Part shown: positions 33,014 to 41,657 of the stretch, piece by piece
How positions within the stretch are numbered: position 1 is the first letter of the stretch
Layout of the letters: every line of letters begins with the position of its first letter
Assembly: GCA_947494445.1 (NCBI GenBank)
Contig: CANLVD010000003.1
Span: forward strand, 248,001-312,000
Origin: an uncultured Paracoccaceae bacterium
GTDB taxonomy: Bacteria > Pseudomonadota > Alphaproteobacteria > Rhodobacterales > Rhodobacteraceae
Direction: 5' to 3'
DNA length: 64,000 bases
The notes under the pieces: model-generated
Seen by the model: the letters and a program-made list of their open reading frames with translations, nothing else
What the model was told of the DNA's origin: nothing
Databases searched by the model: none
Position numbers and translations under genes: made by a program

Positions 33014-34002
33014 TGGGTCAATCCGCGGAATACCGCGAGGCTCCAGATCAACAATGGAATAGCGATCACGCCACCTATTGGCCCCCATAGCCAGAGCCAA
33101 AACACCAGCGACAGAAACACCAGAAGTGGATTTACTGAGAGACTGCGCCCGATAAGGGTTGGTGTCACAAACTGGGATTCCGTCGCATTCATTGCCAGGT
33201 AAATTGCAGCCGGTGCAAAACTGGCAGGCCCGTCAAAGACCACTATTCCAGTAACCAGCAATGCTGAAATTATAGTGATAGGCCCAAGATAAAGCACAAA
33301 ATTCAGGGTGAAAGCCAGAAAGGCCCAGAGCATCGGTGACGGCATCCCCAGAAGCTGCATCGCAATGCCCACAGCCACCCCAAACGCGAAATTGATCGCT
33401 GTGATTGTCAAAACATAGCGCGCGACCTGATTGCCAGCATAGCGGAGCTCTTCTTCGCCGAACCGCTCAAACTTTGTACCGACCCAGGAATAGATACTGT
33501 TCTGAACCATTAGAAAAAAGTAGAGGGTACCGGTGAAAATCATGACTTGTGCAGCGAACTGCGGAGCATAAAGAAGTGCATCCGTAACAGATGGCAGATC
33601 AACAGGTGCTGTCGTTGCATTGCCTGCGGTAGGTTCAAATGCAGCTGCGACGTCCTCGGACACTTCCTCCAGCCCCCGCAGTGCGTTCTTCAGGGTCTCA
33701 ATCGTTTCTCGCAATTCAAACCAGATGATCGGCGCCTTGTTGATTGTGTCGGTGATGTAAGGCTCGATGACGAGCAAAAGCAAAAAGATACTTGAAAGTG
33801 CGAGCACAACCGACATCAAGGCGGCCAGTGCCGCAGGCACACGCCAGCGTTCCCAGAGGTCCGACAGTGGTGTCAGAACGACGCCCAAAAGCAGAGCTGA
33901 CACGACCGGTGCAAAAAATTCTTTGGAGAGATGCAGAACTGTGAAGATCACTACGGTCGTCAAAACGATCAGGCAATTCAGGGTTAAGGACTTGTTGTGC
34001 AT
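32947..34002 (-). CDS. AI-2E family (UPF0118) transporter
   Basis: 351-residue inner-membrane protein with about seven to eight helices. The core is typical of the family (PMLWAFLAFTLNFVLYLGPI and LVFWLWLWGPIGGVIAIPLL). Some members export AI-2, others act as Na+/H+ antiporters, so specificity is open. An exact EcfG promoter lies 22 bp before the ATG. The C-terminal 22 codons overlap the PLD gene on the other strand. Confidence 0.88.
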   Translation of the reverse strand: MHNKSLTLNCLIVLTTVVIFTVLHLSKEFFAPVVSALLLGVVLTPLSDLWERWRVPAALAALMSVVLALSSIFLLLLVIEPYITDTINKAPIIWFELRETIETLKNALRGLEEVSEDVAAAFEPTAGNATTAPVDLPSVTDALLYAPQFAAQVMIFTGTLYFFLMVQNSIYSWVGTKFERFGEEELRYAGNQVARYVLTITAINFAFGVAVGIAMQLLGMPSPMLWAFLAFTLNFVLYLGPITIISALLVTGIVVFDGPASFAPAAIYLAMNATESQFVTPTLIGRSLSVNPLLVFLSLVFWLWLWGPIGGVIAIPLLIWSLAVFRGLTHQAISSGTPGRLYPSFSAGAAS

Positions 34003-34023
34003 AGTTGTTCTCCTCGTCTAGAG

Positions 34024-34048
34024 AACGCACCTGATAAGGATAGGTTCC
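34024..34048 (-). promoter_or_regulatory. EcfG promoter for the AI-2E gene
   Basis: Minus strand: GGAAC (34048-34044), 16 bases, CGTT (34027-34024). Exact consensus, with the -10 element 21 bp upstream of the start codon. Confidence 0.7.
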
Positions 34049-34216
34049 CCACACCTGGACAATAATCATGCCTTGGGACTTGTCCCCAACCAGCCTTAGG
34101 TTCAGCTTAGATGCGGTTGGCAAAAACTCGCGCCAGATTCGGTAAGAGTCAGAAAAGTGGCACGCACCACTTGGGCCGCGTGCCACTGAACTCCAATCAC
34201 AGTTCGCAACTTTGTG

Positions 34217-34405
34217 TCAGGCGATGCTTTTTGAGGAGCGAGGGCCAGCGATCAGCCAGATGATGAAGCCCACTATCGGCAACACAAGCACCAGAAGTGT
34301 CCACAGAACTTTTGCACCTGTTGAGGCGGTTGATCCGATGATCGAGACGATGGCCCAGATGTTCAGAGCCAGAACGATAAATCCACCAATGCCTGCGTAT
34401 TCCAT
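34217..34405 (-). CDS. PLDc_N-type small membrane protein
   Basis: 62 residues with two membrane helices (about 5-25 and 34-54) and the motif VLPIVGFIIWLIAGP, as in the N-terminal domain of cardiolipin synthases (PLDc_N). Here it stands alone without catalytic HKD motifs. Start 34405 has GGAGA upstream. The earlier ATG at 34453 is rejected because a candidate EcfG promoter lies inside that stretch. It could partner the separate HKD protein encoded at 31475 (speculative). Confidence 0.8.
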   Translation of the reverse strand: MEYAGIGGFIVLALNIWAIVSIIGSTASTGAKVLWTLLVLVLPIVGFIIWLIAGPRSSKSIA

Positions 34406-34441
34406 TTGAACCGTCTCCAGATTTGTTTCCATTGCACTATC

Positions 34442-34466
34442 AACAGCCAACAATCCGAAAGGTTCC
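34442..34466 (-). promoter_or_regulatory. Candidate EcfG promoter for the PLDc_N gene
   Basis: Minus strand: GGAAC (34466-34462), 16 bases, TGTT (34445-34442), 37 bp upstream of the chosen start at 34405. One mismatch in the -10 element. Confidence 0.5.
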
Positions 34467-34724
34467 CAAAATCACCCTATCCAGTCGATTCAGTTGGAGA
34501 GCGAAGGCAGAACTATTGGGGCATTTCGCATATCTAAGTGGTTCAGTCTGTGAATATTCAACCCCATTTCAAGCCATAGGGCCGGAGGGGATTCCTTAAA
34601 GCCACCAATTGACTGTACGCGCAAATTTACAATGTCTGCTTGCGCGATGATACTTTGGTCTGAGGTGACACCCAAGGGGTCCAGCGCTTAGCCTCATCTT
34701 GCTATTCAACTTGGAGGAAACACA

Positions 34725-34826
34725 ATGGCTTGGACCAAACCAATCATCGCCGAAATCGAGTGCGGCATGGAAATCAACATGTACGGACCTGAGAACGACG
34801 ATCGCAACGACGATCAGCTGTTCTGA
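34725..34826 (+). CDS. pqqA: PQQ precursor peptide PqqA
   Basis: 33-residue peptide (begins MAWTKPIIAEIECGMEINM, then Tyr20). Glu16 and Tyr20 in the E-x-x-x-Y arrangement are the residues that PqqE cross-links to build pyrroloquinoline quinone. A GGAGG ribosome site lies at 34713-34717. The C-terminus after the Tyr is longer and more acidic (PENDDRNDDQLF) than in the 23-24-residue PqqA of Klebsiella. It heads pqqABCDE. Confidence 0.95.
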   Translation: MAWTKPIIAEIECGMEINMYGPENDDRNDDQLF

Positions 34827-34849
34827 TTTACTGAGCGCGGGGATTTGCT

Positions 34850-35746
34850 TTGGCGCTCCGCGCTCGTATTCTAGGTGCAGCCGCCGGTGGTGGCCTGCCC
34901 CAATGGAATTGCGGCTGTGCCAACTGCAATCTGGCGCGTTCCGGTAAAATACCTTCCCAGACTCAATCCTCTTTGGCGCTTTCAGCGGACAAATCCGCTT
35001 GGGCCATCATAAATGCGTCGCCTGACATTCGTGAGCAGGTTCGCCTGGCCCCTCAGTTGCATCCAACTGATCTGCGCGTCAGCCCGATCAAATCCGTACT
35101 TCTGACAAATGGTGACATCGATCATGTGGCAGGTCTTCTGACCCTGCGCGAACAGCAACCCTTCACGCTTTTTGCCACCGCCCATATCCACGATGTGATC
35201 GCGGCAAACCCGATGTTCGATGCGCTGAACAGCAACTACGTGGACCGCCAGAGTGTGGCTTTGGACACGCCCTTTGAACTGGTAGATGGTGTCACTGCCA
35301 TGCTCTATTCGGTTCCCGGCAAGGTGCCCCTCTATCTGGAGGAAGAGACCGTGGACACCCAGCTTGAAGGCGAACAAACTATAGGTGTGCGGCTTCAATC
35401 GGAAGCCACGTCCCTGCACTACATTCCAGGCTGTGCTGCCCTCAAAGATGAACTGCGCAAGCGTCTGGACGGCGCTGACGCGCTGTTGTTCGACGGCACC
35501 CTGTGGCAAGATGACGAAATGGTGCGCGCAGGGCTGAGCCAGAAGACCGGTGCGCGGATGGGACATATGTCGATGTCAGGGCCCGAAGGATCAATCGCAG
35601 CTTTCAGAGATTTGAACATCGCTAAGAAGGTTTTCGTTCACATGAACAACACCAACCCTGTCTTCCGCCCTGATGCTCCAGAACGCCGCGAGGCCGAGGC
35701 AAGTGGCTGGATCATCGGGCATGATGGACTGGAGTTTGATCTATGA
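34850..35746 (+). CDS. pqqB: PqqB, metallo-beta-lactamase-fold hydroxylase of PQQ synthesis
   Basis: 298 residues. It begins LRARILGAAAGGGLPQWNCGC with the Cys pair NCGCANC (zinc site), followed by SPDIREQ, LLTNGDIDHVAGLL and LFDGTLWQDDE, all PqqB hallmarks. It is the iron-dependent tyrosine hydroxylase step. The start is TTG 34850 behind GCGGGGA; no ATG or GTG precedes the conserved N-terminus. Its stop overlaps pqqC (ATGA). Confidence 0.95.
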   Translation: MALRARILGAAAGGGLPQWNCGCANCNLARSGKIPSQTQSSLALSADKSAWAIINASPDIREQVRLAPQLHPTDLRVSPIKSVLLTNGDIDHVAGLLTLREQQPFTLFATAHIHDVIAANPMFDALNSNYVDRQSVALDTPFELVDGVTAMLYSVPGKVPLYLEEETVDTQLEGEQTIGVRLQSEATSLHYIPGCAALKDELRKRLDGADALLFDGTLWQDDEMVRAGLSQKTGARMGHMSMSGPEGSIAAFRDLNIAKKVFVHMNNTNPVFRPDAPERREAEASGWIIGHDGLEFDL

Positions 35747-36498
35747 CGGCATCCCGCCAAGAGTTTGAGGCCCGCCTGCGCCAGATCGGCCATGAGCGCT
35801 ACCACGACAAGCATCCGTTTCATGACCGGTTGCACTCGGGCGGCTGTACGCCAGATCAGGTTCGCGCCTGGGTGATCAACCGTTTTTATTATCAGGCAAG
35901 CATCCCGATCAAGGACGCTGCTTTCATGAGCCGTGTGGAGGATCCAAAGTTGCGCCGGGCGTGGCGTTCACGGATCGAGGATCATGACGGCACGGATGAG
36001 AACGAGGGCGGCATTGCCCGCTGGCTGCGGTTGGCAGAAGCCGTGGGTGTAGACCCTGACTATGTCGCCAGCAAAGACGGCATTCTGCCCGCCACCCGGT
36101 TTGCGGTCGATGCCTATGTCCGGTTTGTCCGCGACAAGTCCCTGCTTGAGGCCGTGGCGGCCTCGTTGACCGAACTCTTCGCGCCAAAGATCCATGCGGC
36201 CCGGATCGAGGGGCTTCTGGCCAACTACGCCTTCGCCAATGATGCCAGCCTGTCCTATTTCAGGAACCGCCTGAAGGAGGCGCCGAAGGACGTGGCGTTT
36301 GGCCTGTCCTGGGTTTTGGACCACGCGGATACGGCTGAGAAGCAGGATGCCGCTGCAGCTGCCCTGGTCTTCAAGACCGATGTCCTCTGGGCGCAGCTTG
36401 ATGCACTCAATGCCGCTTATGTTGAGCCCGCACGCATCCCTCCGGGTGCGTGGCAGCCCGGAACGCATCTTCTTGACCAGAAGGCCAAAGCGTCATGA
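35743..36498 (+). CDS. pqqC: PqqC, pyrroloquinoline-quinone synthase
   Basis: 251 residues of the TenA-like all-helical fold. Conserved stretches include YHDKHPFHDRLHSGGCT, RFYYQASIPIKDAAFMSR and HDGTDENEGGI. It catalyses the final ring closure and eight-electron oxidation to PQQ with O2, without a cofactor. Normal length. It is coupled by 4-bp overlaps to pqqB and pqqD. Confidence 0.97.
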   Translation: MTASRQEFEARLRQIGHERYHDKHPFHDRLHSGGCTPDQVRAWVINRFYYQASIPIKDAAFMSRVEDPKLRRAWRSRIEDHDGTDENEGGIARWLRLAEAVGVDPDYVASKDGILPATRFAVDAYVRFVRDKSLLEAVAASLTELFAPKIHAARIEGLLANYAFANDASLSYFRNRLKEAPKDVAFGLSWVLDHADTAEKQDAAAAALVFKTDVLWAQLDALNAAYVEPARIPPGAWQPGTHLLDQKAKAS

Positions 36499-36776
36499 GT
36501 TTGGACGATGCCTCGGTTCCTGTGATCCCGCGCGGTGTGCGGCTGCACATGGACAAGGTGCGGGATCGGTGGGTGTTGCTGGCACCAGAACGGACCATCG
36601 CGCTTGATCCCATTGCTCATGCGATCTTGCAGGAAATCGACGGCATCAGGTCCTTTGGTGCGATCGTGGCGGGACTGGCCGAGAAATACGCAGCACCGCC
36701 CGAGCAGATCAAGGGCGATGCTGGTGAATACATCCAAGGTCTGATCGACCGCCGCATTCTGGAGACCGCTCCATGA
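36495..36776 (+). CDS. pqqD: PqqD, PqqA peptide chaperone
   Basis: 93 residues with the PqqD winged-helix pattern: PRGVRLHMDKVRDRWVLLAPE, LDPIAHAILQEIDG and a final GLIDRRILE. It binds PqqA and presents it to PqqE. 4-bp overlaps on both sides. Confidence 0.95.
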   Translation: MSLDDASVPVIPRGVRLHMDKVRDRWVLLAPERTIALDPIAHAILQEIDGIRSFGAIVAGLAEKYAAPPEQIKGDAGEYIQGLIDRRILETAP

Positions 36777-37852
36777 GAATTCCCCCGCCCATTGCCATGC
36801 TGGCCGAACTGACCCATCGGTGTCCCCTGTCCTGCCCATATTGCTCGAACCCGATTGCTCTGGCCCAGAAAGACCAGGAGCTTCCAACCGAGACCTGGAT
36901 CAGCGCTTTTGAGCAGGCAGCTGAACTGGGCGTGCTGCAATTGCATCTGTCAGGCGGCGAACCTGCGTCGCGACCGGATCTGACGGAGTTGATCTCGGGC
37001 GCCCGTGCCGCAGGGCTTTATACCAACCTGATCACGTCGGCCATCGGGATCACGGAACGAAGGCTGGCAGCACTGGATGAGGCCGGTCTCGATCACATTC
37101 AGTTGTCGCTTCAGGGAACGGACGCTGAAATGGCCGACCATATCGGTGGCTACAAGGGGGGATACAAACGCAAGATGCAGGCAGCGGGCTGGATCAAGGA
37201 TCTGGGTATTCCGTTGACCTTGAATACTGTTCTACATCGCAAGAACCTCCACCAACTGCCGCGCGCGATCGAGATGGCGTTGGAGATGGGTGCACGCCGC
37301 CTCGAGGTTGCCATCGTTCAGTTCCACGGATGGGCCCTGAAGAACCGCAACGTCCTGATGCCCACCAAGGAACAGGCAGCAGAGGCCAGCCGGATTGTTG
37401 ATGAGGCGCGCGTGCGCCTGAAGGGTCAACTTGTACTCGATTACGTGCCCGCAGATTATCATTCAGACACGCCCAAGCGCTGCATGGGAGGCTGGGGTAT
37501 GCTGGGGCTGAATATTGCGCCGGACGGGCAGGTCCTGCCTTGTCATGCGGCACAAACCATTGAGAACCTGACTTTCCAGTCCATCCGTGACACGTCCTTG
37601 CGGGACATCTGGTATGACGGGGCTGCATTCAACGCCTATCGCGGCGAAGACTGGATGCAGGAGCCTTGCCGGTCATGCGAGCTCAAGAAACGCGATTTTG
37701 GCGGGTGTCGTTGTCAGGCCATGGCCATTGCTGGAGATCCGGCCGCAACCGATCCAGTTTGCGGGAAATCACCGCTGAACGCGCGGGTCAAGGCTATGGT
37801 CGCTGAAAACAACGCTTCAACAGATGGCACCCTGATCTACCGCACGCTTTAA
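36773..37852 (+). CDS. pqqE: PqqE, radical SAM PqqA peptide cyclase
   Basis: 359 residues. The radical-SAM cluster motif is Cys17, Cys21 and Cys24 (CPLSCPYC), with LSGGEPASRPDL next. The C-terminal SPASM domain has KRCMGGWG, VLPCHAA and the run CRSCELKKRDFGGCRC. It forms the Glu-Tyr C-C bond in PqqA. The gene ends only 2 bp from the convergent flotillin stop. No PQQ-dependent dehydrogenase is encoded in the window. Confidence 0.97.
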   Translation: MRIPPPIAMLAELTHRCPLSCPYCSNPIALAQKDQELPTETWISAFEQAAELGVLQLHLSGGEPASRPDLTELISGARAAGLYTNLITSAIGITERRLAALDEAGLDHIQLSLQGTDAEMADHIGGYKGGYKRKMQAAGWIKDLGIPLTLNTVLHRKNLHQLPRAIEMALEMGARRLEVAIVQFHGWALKNRNVLMPTKEQAAEASRIVDEARVRLKGQLVLDYVPADYHSDTPKRCMGGWGMLGLNIAPDGQVLPCHAAQTIENLTFQSIRDTSLRDIWYDGAAFNAYRGEDWMQEPCRSCELKKRDFGGCRCQAMAIAGDPAATDPVCGKSPLNARVKAMVAENNASTDGTLIYRTL

Positions 37853-37854
37853 GG

Positions 37855-39375
37855 TCACTTCTTCGTCTTCTCATCCACATGGGCTTCATCAAACGATACG
37901 CCCATCTGATCGCCGATCTTTTTGAGAAGCGGCATCTGGACGGCCATTTCCATGATCGCATCCATGGTGCTGGCAACAGGTGTGCGCATGGCACCATCTG
38001 ATCCTCCCCCGCCCATGCCTGATACATGATTGACGTTGATCGATTTGATCTTTTCAGCGGGCTTGACCATTTCGCTGACGATCTTCGGCATGGCCTCAAG
38101 TCTGGATTTTTCCAACTCCATGGCCACCAGCGCGTCCGACCGGCTGTTTTCAGCATCAATCCGGGCGCGGATGGCATCAGCCTCAGCCAGCTTTACCGCT
38201 TTCTCGGCTTCTGCAGCCTCCCGACGCACTGCTGCCCGGTCCTTGGCTGTGGCCTTGTCGCTTTCAGCAGCAATGGCCGCACGCGCCGCAGCGGCTCTGG
38301 CGTCGGCTTCTGCGGAAATACGAGCCAGTTCCGCCCGGCGTTCAGCCTCTGCCATGGCGCGCGCCGTTTCGACCGCCTCGGATGCCCGGATAGCATCTGC
38401 CCGCACCATGTCGGCCTCCACTTGCGCACGGCTTTCTTCCTGACTTTTGGCGGCAACGGCGATCTGGCGGTCCTGTTCGGCAATTGACAACGCCTGCTCA
38501 CGGGCCACTTCTGCAGCTTGAATGTTGCGCTCCATATCGATCCGCGCTTTAGTGGCCGACAACTCGCTCTCCGCTTTTTTCTGGGCCACTTCGGCGATCT
38601 GGGCGGCAGCCAGCGTCTCGATCTCCTGTTGCTGAAAAATCTCGGCCCGGCGTTCCTCCAAATCGATCTCCATGCGCTTGCGAGAAGCTTCCATCGCAGC
38701 ACGTCGGACGCTCACTTCGCTATCCGCGTCGATCTCGGCCCGCTCCTTCTTGGACTTTGCGATCACCTCGGCCAGTTTGCGCATGCCAACCGCATTGAAT
38801 GCATTGTTCTCATCCAGCTTTGAAAACGGTGTCTGATCCAGGGCCGTCAATGAAACGCTGTCCAGTTGCAAGCCATAGCGCGACAGGGTGTCGAGCAGCA
38901 TCGCACGCACCTCTTTCACAAAGGCGGCACGGTTCTCGTGCAACTCGTCCATCGTCATCTTGGCCGCAACCGAGCGCAGCGCGTCCACCATCATGCCGTC
39001 AATCAACCCGCGCAACTCATCGCGTTGAAACGTGCGTTTGCCAAGGGTCTGGGCAGCCCGGGTGATCGCTTCGTCATCTGGAATGACAGAGACATAGAAT
39101 TCAGCCCCAACATCCACACGCAAGCGATCCTGGGTGATCAGAGAAGCCTCACCGCTGCGATCAACATCAAGGCGCAGGGTGGCCATGTTCACATGACTGA
39201 TCTCATGAAAATAGGGCAGAGACAGAACACCACCATCAATCACCACGCGTCTTCCGCCGATGCCAGTGCGCACAAGAGAGATCTCGTTTGTGGCCCGTTC
39301 GTAAAACCAGGCGACCAACGCCACCACAATCGCAAGAATGATGACAATCAGGATCAACCAGCCCAAAAAGCTCAT
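37855..39375 (-). CDS. Flotillin-like SPFH-domain membrane scaffold protein
   Basis: 506 residues: an N-terminal membrane segment (about 4-26), an SPFH domain (about 30-200, with GGVLSLPYFHEISHVNM and FYVSVIPDDEAI), a long Ala/Glu/Arg-rich coiled coil (about 205-420, many EAx and AxAExxR repeats) and a Gly-rich C-terminus. Flotillins form membrane microdomains. It starts 12 bp after the SDR stop on the same strand, so it appears to be the last gene of the liv-ALDH-SDR operon. That position suggests a membrane role connected with uptake of a hydrophobic substrate (inference). Confidence 0.88.
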   Translation of the reverse strand: MSFLGWLILIVIILAIVVALVAWFYERATNEISLVRTGIGGRRVVIDGGVLSLPYFHEISHVNMATLRLDVDRSGEASLITQDRLRVDVGAEFYVSVIPDDEAITRAAQTLGKRTFQRDELRGLIDGMMVDALRSVAAKMTMDELHENRAAFVKEVRAMLLDTLSRYGLQLDSVSLTALDQTPFSKLDENNAFNAVGMRKLAEVIAKSKKERAEIDADSEVSVRRAAMEASRKRMEIDLEERRAEIFQQQEIETLAAAQIAEVAQKKAESELSATKARIDMERNIQAAEVAREQALSIAEQDRQIAVAAKSQEESRAQVEADMVRADAIRASEAVETARAMAEAERRAELARISAEADARAAAARAAIAAESDKATAKDRAAVRREAAEAEKAVKLAEADAIRARIDAENSRSDALVAMELEKSRLEAMPKIVSEMVKPAEKIKSINVNHVSGMGGGGSDGAMRTPVASTMDAIMEMAVQMPLLKKIGDQMGVSFDEAHVDEKTKK

Positions 39376-39387
39376 CTCAAACCCTCC

Positions 39388-40176
39388 CTAAAGACCGTGC
39401 ATGGTGCACAGAATATTCGATGACATGCCACCATCCGTAGGGATGTTGGTTCCCCGGATCCAATGGGTCATGTCGCTCAACAAGAACATGATGACAGGTG
39501 CGATGTCTTCTGCCGTGCCGGGGCGGTCCATGATCTTGCGATCCTCTTCGGCCCGCGCGCCCAATGTCTGCAGAAAATCGCCCAGTATCGGCGTATCAAC
39601 CGGACCCGGGCTGACAGAATTCATCCGAATGCCCCGGTCCCGCCATGTCCAGCGGTTGCGCAGGGTCCAGGCAATCAACGCCTCTTTCGAGAAGAAATAG
39701 CTGCGCCCGCCCTCGCTTGATACGTTCCACCGATCAATGAAGGCCTTCAGGTTATGAAAGCCCAGATCATCGGCAGCCCTGATGGCATCCACCGCCTGAG
39801 GCCAGCCGAAACCTGCGAGCGAGGCAACATTCACGATGGATGCATTGTCATTGAGTTTCGGGATCATTCCGTAGGTCAGCCGTTTGAGGCCCACAAGGTT
39901 TACCGCGAGAAGCTGTTCAGCGGGGCGCGTCGGCGGCAGGCCTGCATTGTTCACCAGACCGTCTATGCCGTCAGGCAATACATCGATCAGGGCATCAATG
40001 GTGCGTTCATCACTCAAATCGGCACGGTAAAACTCTTCAACGTGATCAAAGTTCTTGGTCACATCGACACCCAGAACCTCAGCCCCCTGTTCGCTCAGGA
40101 TCCGGGCAGTTTCCCAGCCGATGCCTGAGGCAGAGCCCGTGACGATGATGCGTTTTCCCTTGACCAGATCACGCAT
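39388..40176 (-). CDS. SDR oxidoreductase, coniferyl-alcohol-dehydrogenase-like
   Basis: 262-residue short-chain dehydrogenase. The NAD(P)-binding motif TGSASGIG (13-20), NNAG, Ser119 and the catalytic Tyr160/Lys164 in YFFSK are all present. The NAG-to-Tyr region has an insertion with FIDRWN, as in the coniferyl-alcohol dehydrogenase/3-alpha-hydroxysteroid dehydrogenase subgroup. It probably oxidises an alcohol to an aldehyde for the aldehyde dehydrogenase encoded 3 bp upstream. The exact substrate is inferred. Confidence 0.83.
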   Translation of the reverse strand: MRDLVKGKRIIVTGSASGIGWETARILSEQGAEVLGVDVTKNFDHVEEFYRADLSDERTIDALIDVLPDGIDGLVNNAGLPPTRPAEQLLAVNLVGLKRLTYGMIPKLNDNASIVNVASLAGFGWPQAVDAIRAADDLGFHNLKAFIDRWNVSSEGGRSYFFSKEALIAWTLRNRWTWRDRGIRMNSVSPGPVDTPILGDFLQTLGARAEEDRKIMDRPGTAEDIAPVIMFLLSDMTHWIRGTNIPTDGGMSSNILCTMHGL

Positions 40177-40179
40177 GGC

Positions 40180-41655
40180 TTAGAACACCGGCGGGAACGG
40201 TTTGCCGCCGCGATCAAGGGTGATCCAGCGGATCTCAGAGAAGCTTTCCAATGACCACCTGCCACCATAACGCCCGATACCACTGGCCTTGGACCCGCCA
40301 AAGGGCGCATGGCTTTCATCATTGATGGATGAGCAATTGACGTGACACATGCCGGTTTCAAGCCGTTGGGACATGGCCAGAGCACGTTCCTCATTTGCTG
40401 TGATGATCCCACAGCTCAGACCGTATTCCGTGTCATTGTTGAGCGCGATTGCTTCGGCATCATCACGAAACGGAACCACGACCGCGACCGGCCCGAAAGT
40501 CTCATCACGCCAGATGTCCATGTCGGGCGTCACATCCGTCAGGATTGTCGGCTCAATGAAACGCCCGTTCACGCCGCCGCCCAGAACCACGCGCGCCCCT
40601 TTGGCACGCGCATCATCCAACTGGTCCGCCACCCGCTGCGCCTGACGGTCATTGATCAACGGGCCGATCACATTGCCCTTGTCAGCCACATTGCCGGTCT
40701 TGAGCTTGGCGGCTCGTGCTGCAAACTTCGTCAGGAACTCTTCGAAGATGCTTTCCTGAGCCAGCACCTTTTCCACGCTCATGCAAACCTGCCCCTGATG
40801 CATGAAGGCCCCGAAACTGGCCGCTGATGTTGCCCGCTCCATATCCGCGTCTTCCAGTACAATCAGGCTGTCCTTGCCGCCCAGTTCTATGCAGCATTTC
40901 TTCAGATGCGCTCCGCATTTCGCAGCGATCCGCCGCCCCACAGCGGTGGAGCCGGTGAAGGCCACGCCCTTGACCAGCGGATTGTCCACCAATTCGTCTC
41001 CGACCTCGGCCACCGTATCGCGTGAGCAGGTGATCACGTTGAAGACACCCGGCGGCACGCCTGCCTCCTCCATCACTTCGGCAAAGAAGACACCACCCAT
41101 GTAGGGGGTTTCCTCAGAAGGTTTCAGAACGATGCAATTGCCCGCTGCCATGGTGAAACTGAACTGGCGCGTCGCCAGAATGCCTGGCACATTCCATGGC
41201 GAGATTACACCGATAACCCCCATGGGCACACGCACGGCTGTGGAGACCTTGCCGCTCACAGAGGGAAGAACCTCACCAATCGGCGCATAGCAAACCGCAG
41301 CTGCGGCGTTGAAGATCTCAGGGATCGCCTTGGTCTCATAGACGCCTTTGCCATACCAACCGCCACCTTCGAACTGGGCCGCAGCAATGAAATCAGGTGC
41401 ACGTTTCTCGACAATCTGAGCGCATTTGAGCATCAGGTTGGCCCGCTCCTGAAAGGGTCTCGCGGCCCAATCGGGAAAGGCCTGATGTGCGGCTTCAATG
41501 GCTGCCCGTGTCTCATGCGCTCCGGCATCGGGAATTCTGGCCCAGAGGCTGCCATCAGAAGGGTTATAATCTTCGAAGTGGCGCGACGCTGGCCGCCATT
41601 GCCCGCCGATGAACTGGCCCTTGATATGCGGTGCTTCAGAGGCTGAATCGAGCAT
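40180..41655 (-). CDS. NAD(P)-dependent aldehyde dehydrogenase (vanillin/benzaldehyde type)
   Basis: 491 residues, full-length ALDH. Catalytic Cys291 in HQGQVCMS, general base Glu257 in IELGGKDS, the substrate-channel Asn in PWNVPG and FTGSTAVGRRI for the cofactor. Features such as PMGVIGVISPWN and the C-terminal SSINDESHAPFGGSKASGIG resemble benzaldehyde, vanillin or coniferyl-aldehyde dehydrogenases. It starts 2 bp after the ABC ATPase gene and lies beside an alcohol dehydrogenase, which suggests sequential alcohol-aldehyde-acid oxidation. Confidence 0.9.
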   Translation of the reverse strand: MLDSASEAPHIKGQFIGGQWRPASRHFEDYNPSDGSLWARIPDAGAHETRAAIEAAHQAFPDWAARPFQERANLMLKCAQIVEKRAPDFIAAAQFEGGGWYGKGVYETKAIPEIFNAAAAVCYAPIGEVLPSVSGKVSTAVRVPMGVIGVISPWNVPGILATRQFSFTMAAGNCIVLKPSEETPYMGGVFFAEVMEEAGVPPGVFNVITCSRDTVAEVGDELVDNPLVKGVAFTGSTAVGRRIAAKCGAHLKKCCIELGGKDSLIVLEDADMERATSAASFGAFMHQGQVCMSVEKVLAQESIFEEFLTKFAARAAKLKTGNVADKGNVIGPLINDRQAQRVADQLDDARAKGARVVLGGGVNGRFIEPTILTDVTPDMDIWRDETFGPVAVVVPFRDDAEAIALNNDTEYGLSCGIITANEERALAMSQRLETGMCHVNCSSINDESHAPFGGSKASGIGRYGGRWSLESFSEIRWITLDRGGKPFPPVF

Positions 41656-41657
41656 TC

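Noticed and set aside
34490-34675. 61-codon minus-strand open frame in the gap before pqqA
   Set aside because: No ribosome site, no recognisable fold and no conserved motif; treated as intergenic.
22929-34724. Integrative island bounded by a tRNA-Ser attachment site
   Set aside because: I looked for a repeat of the tRNA 3' end near 34.5 kb and for an integrase and found neither; the region may simply be conserved chromosome.
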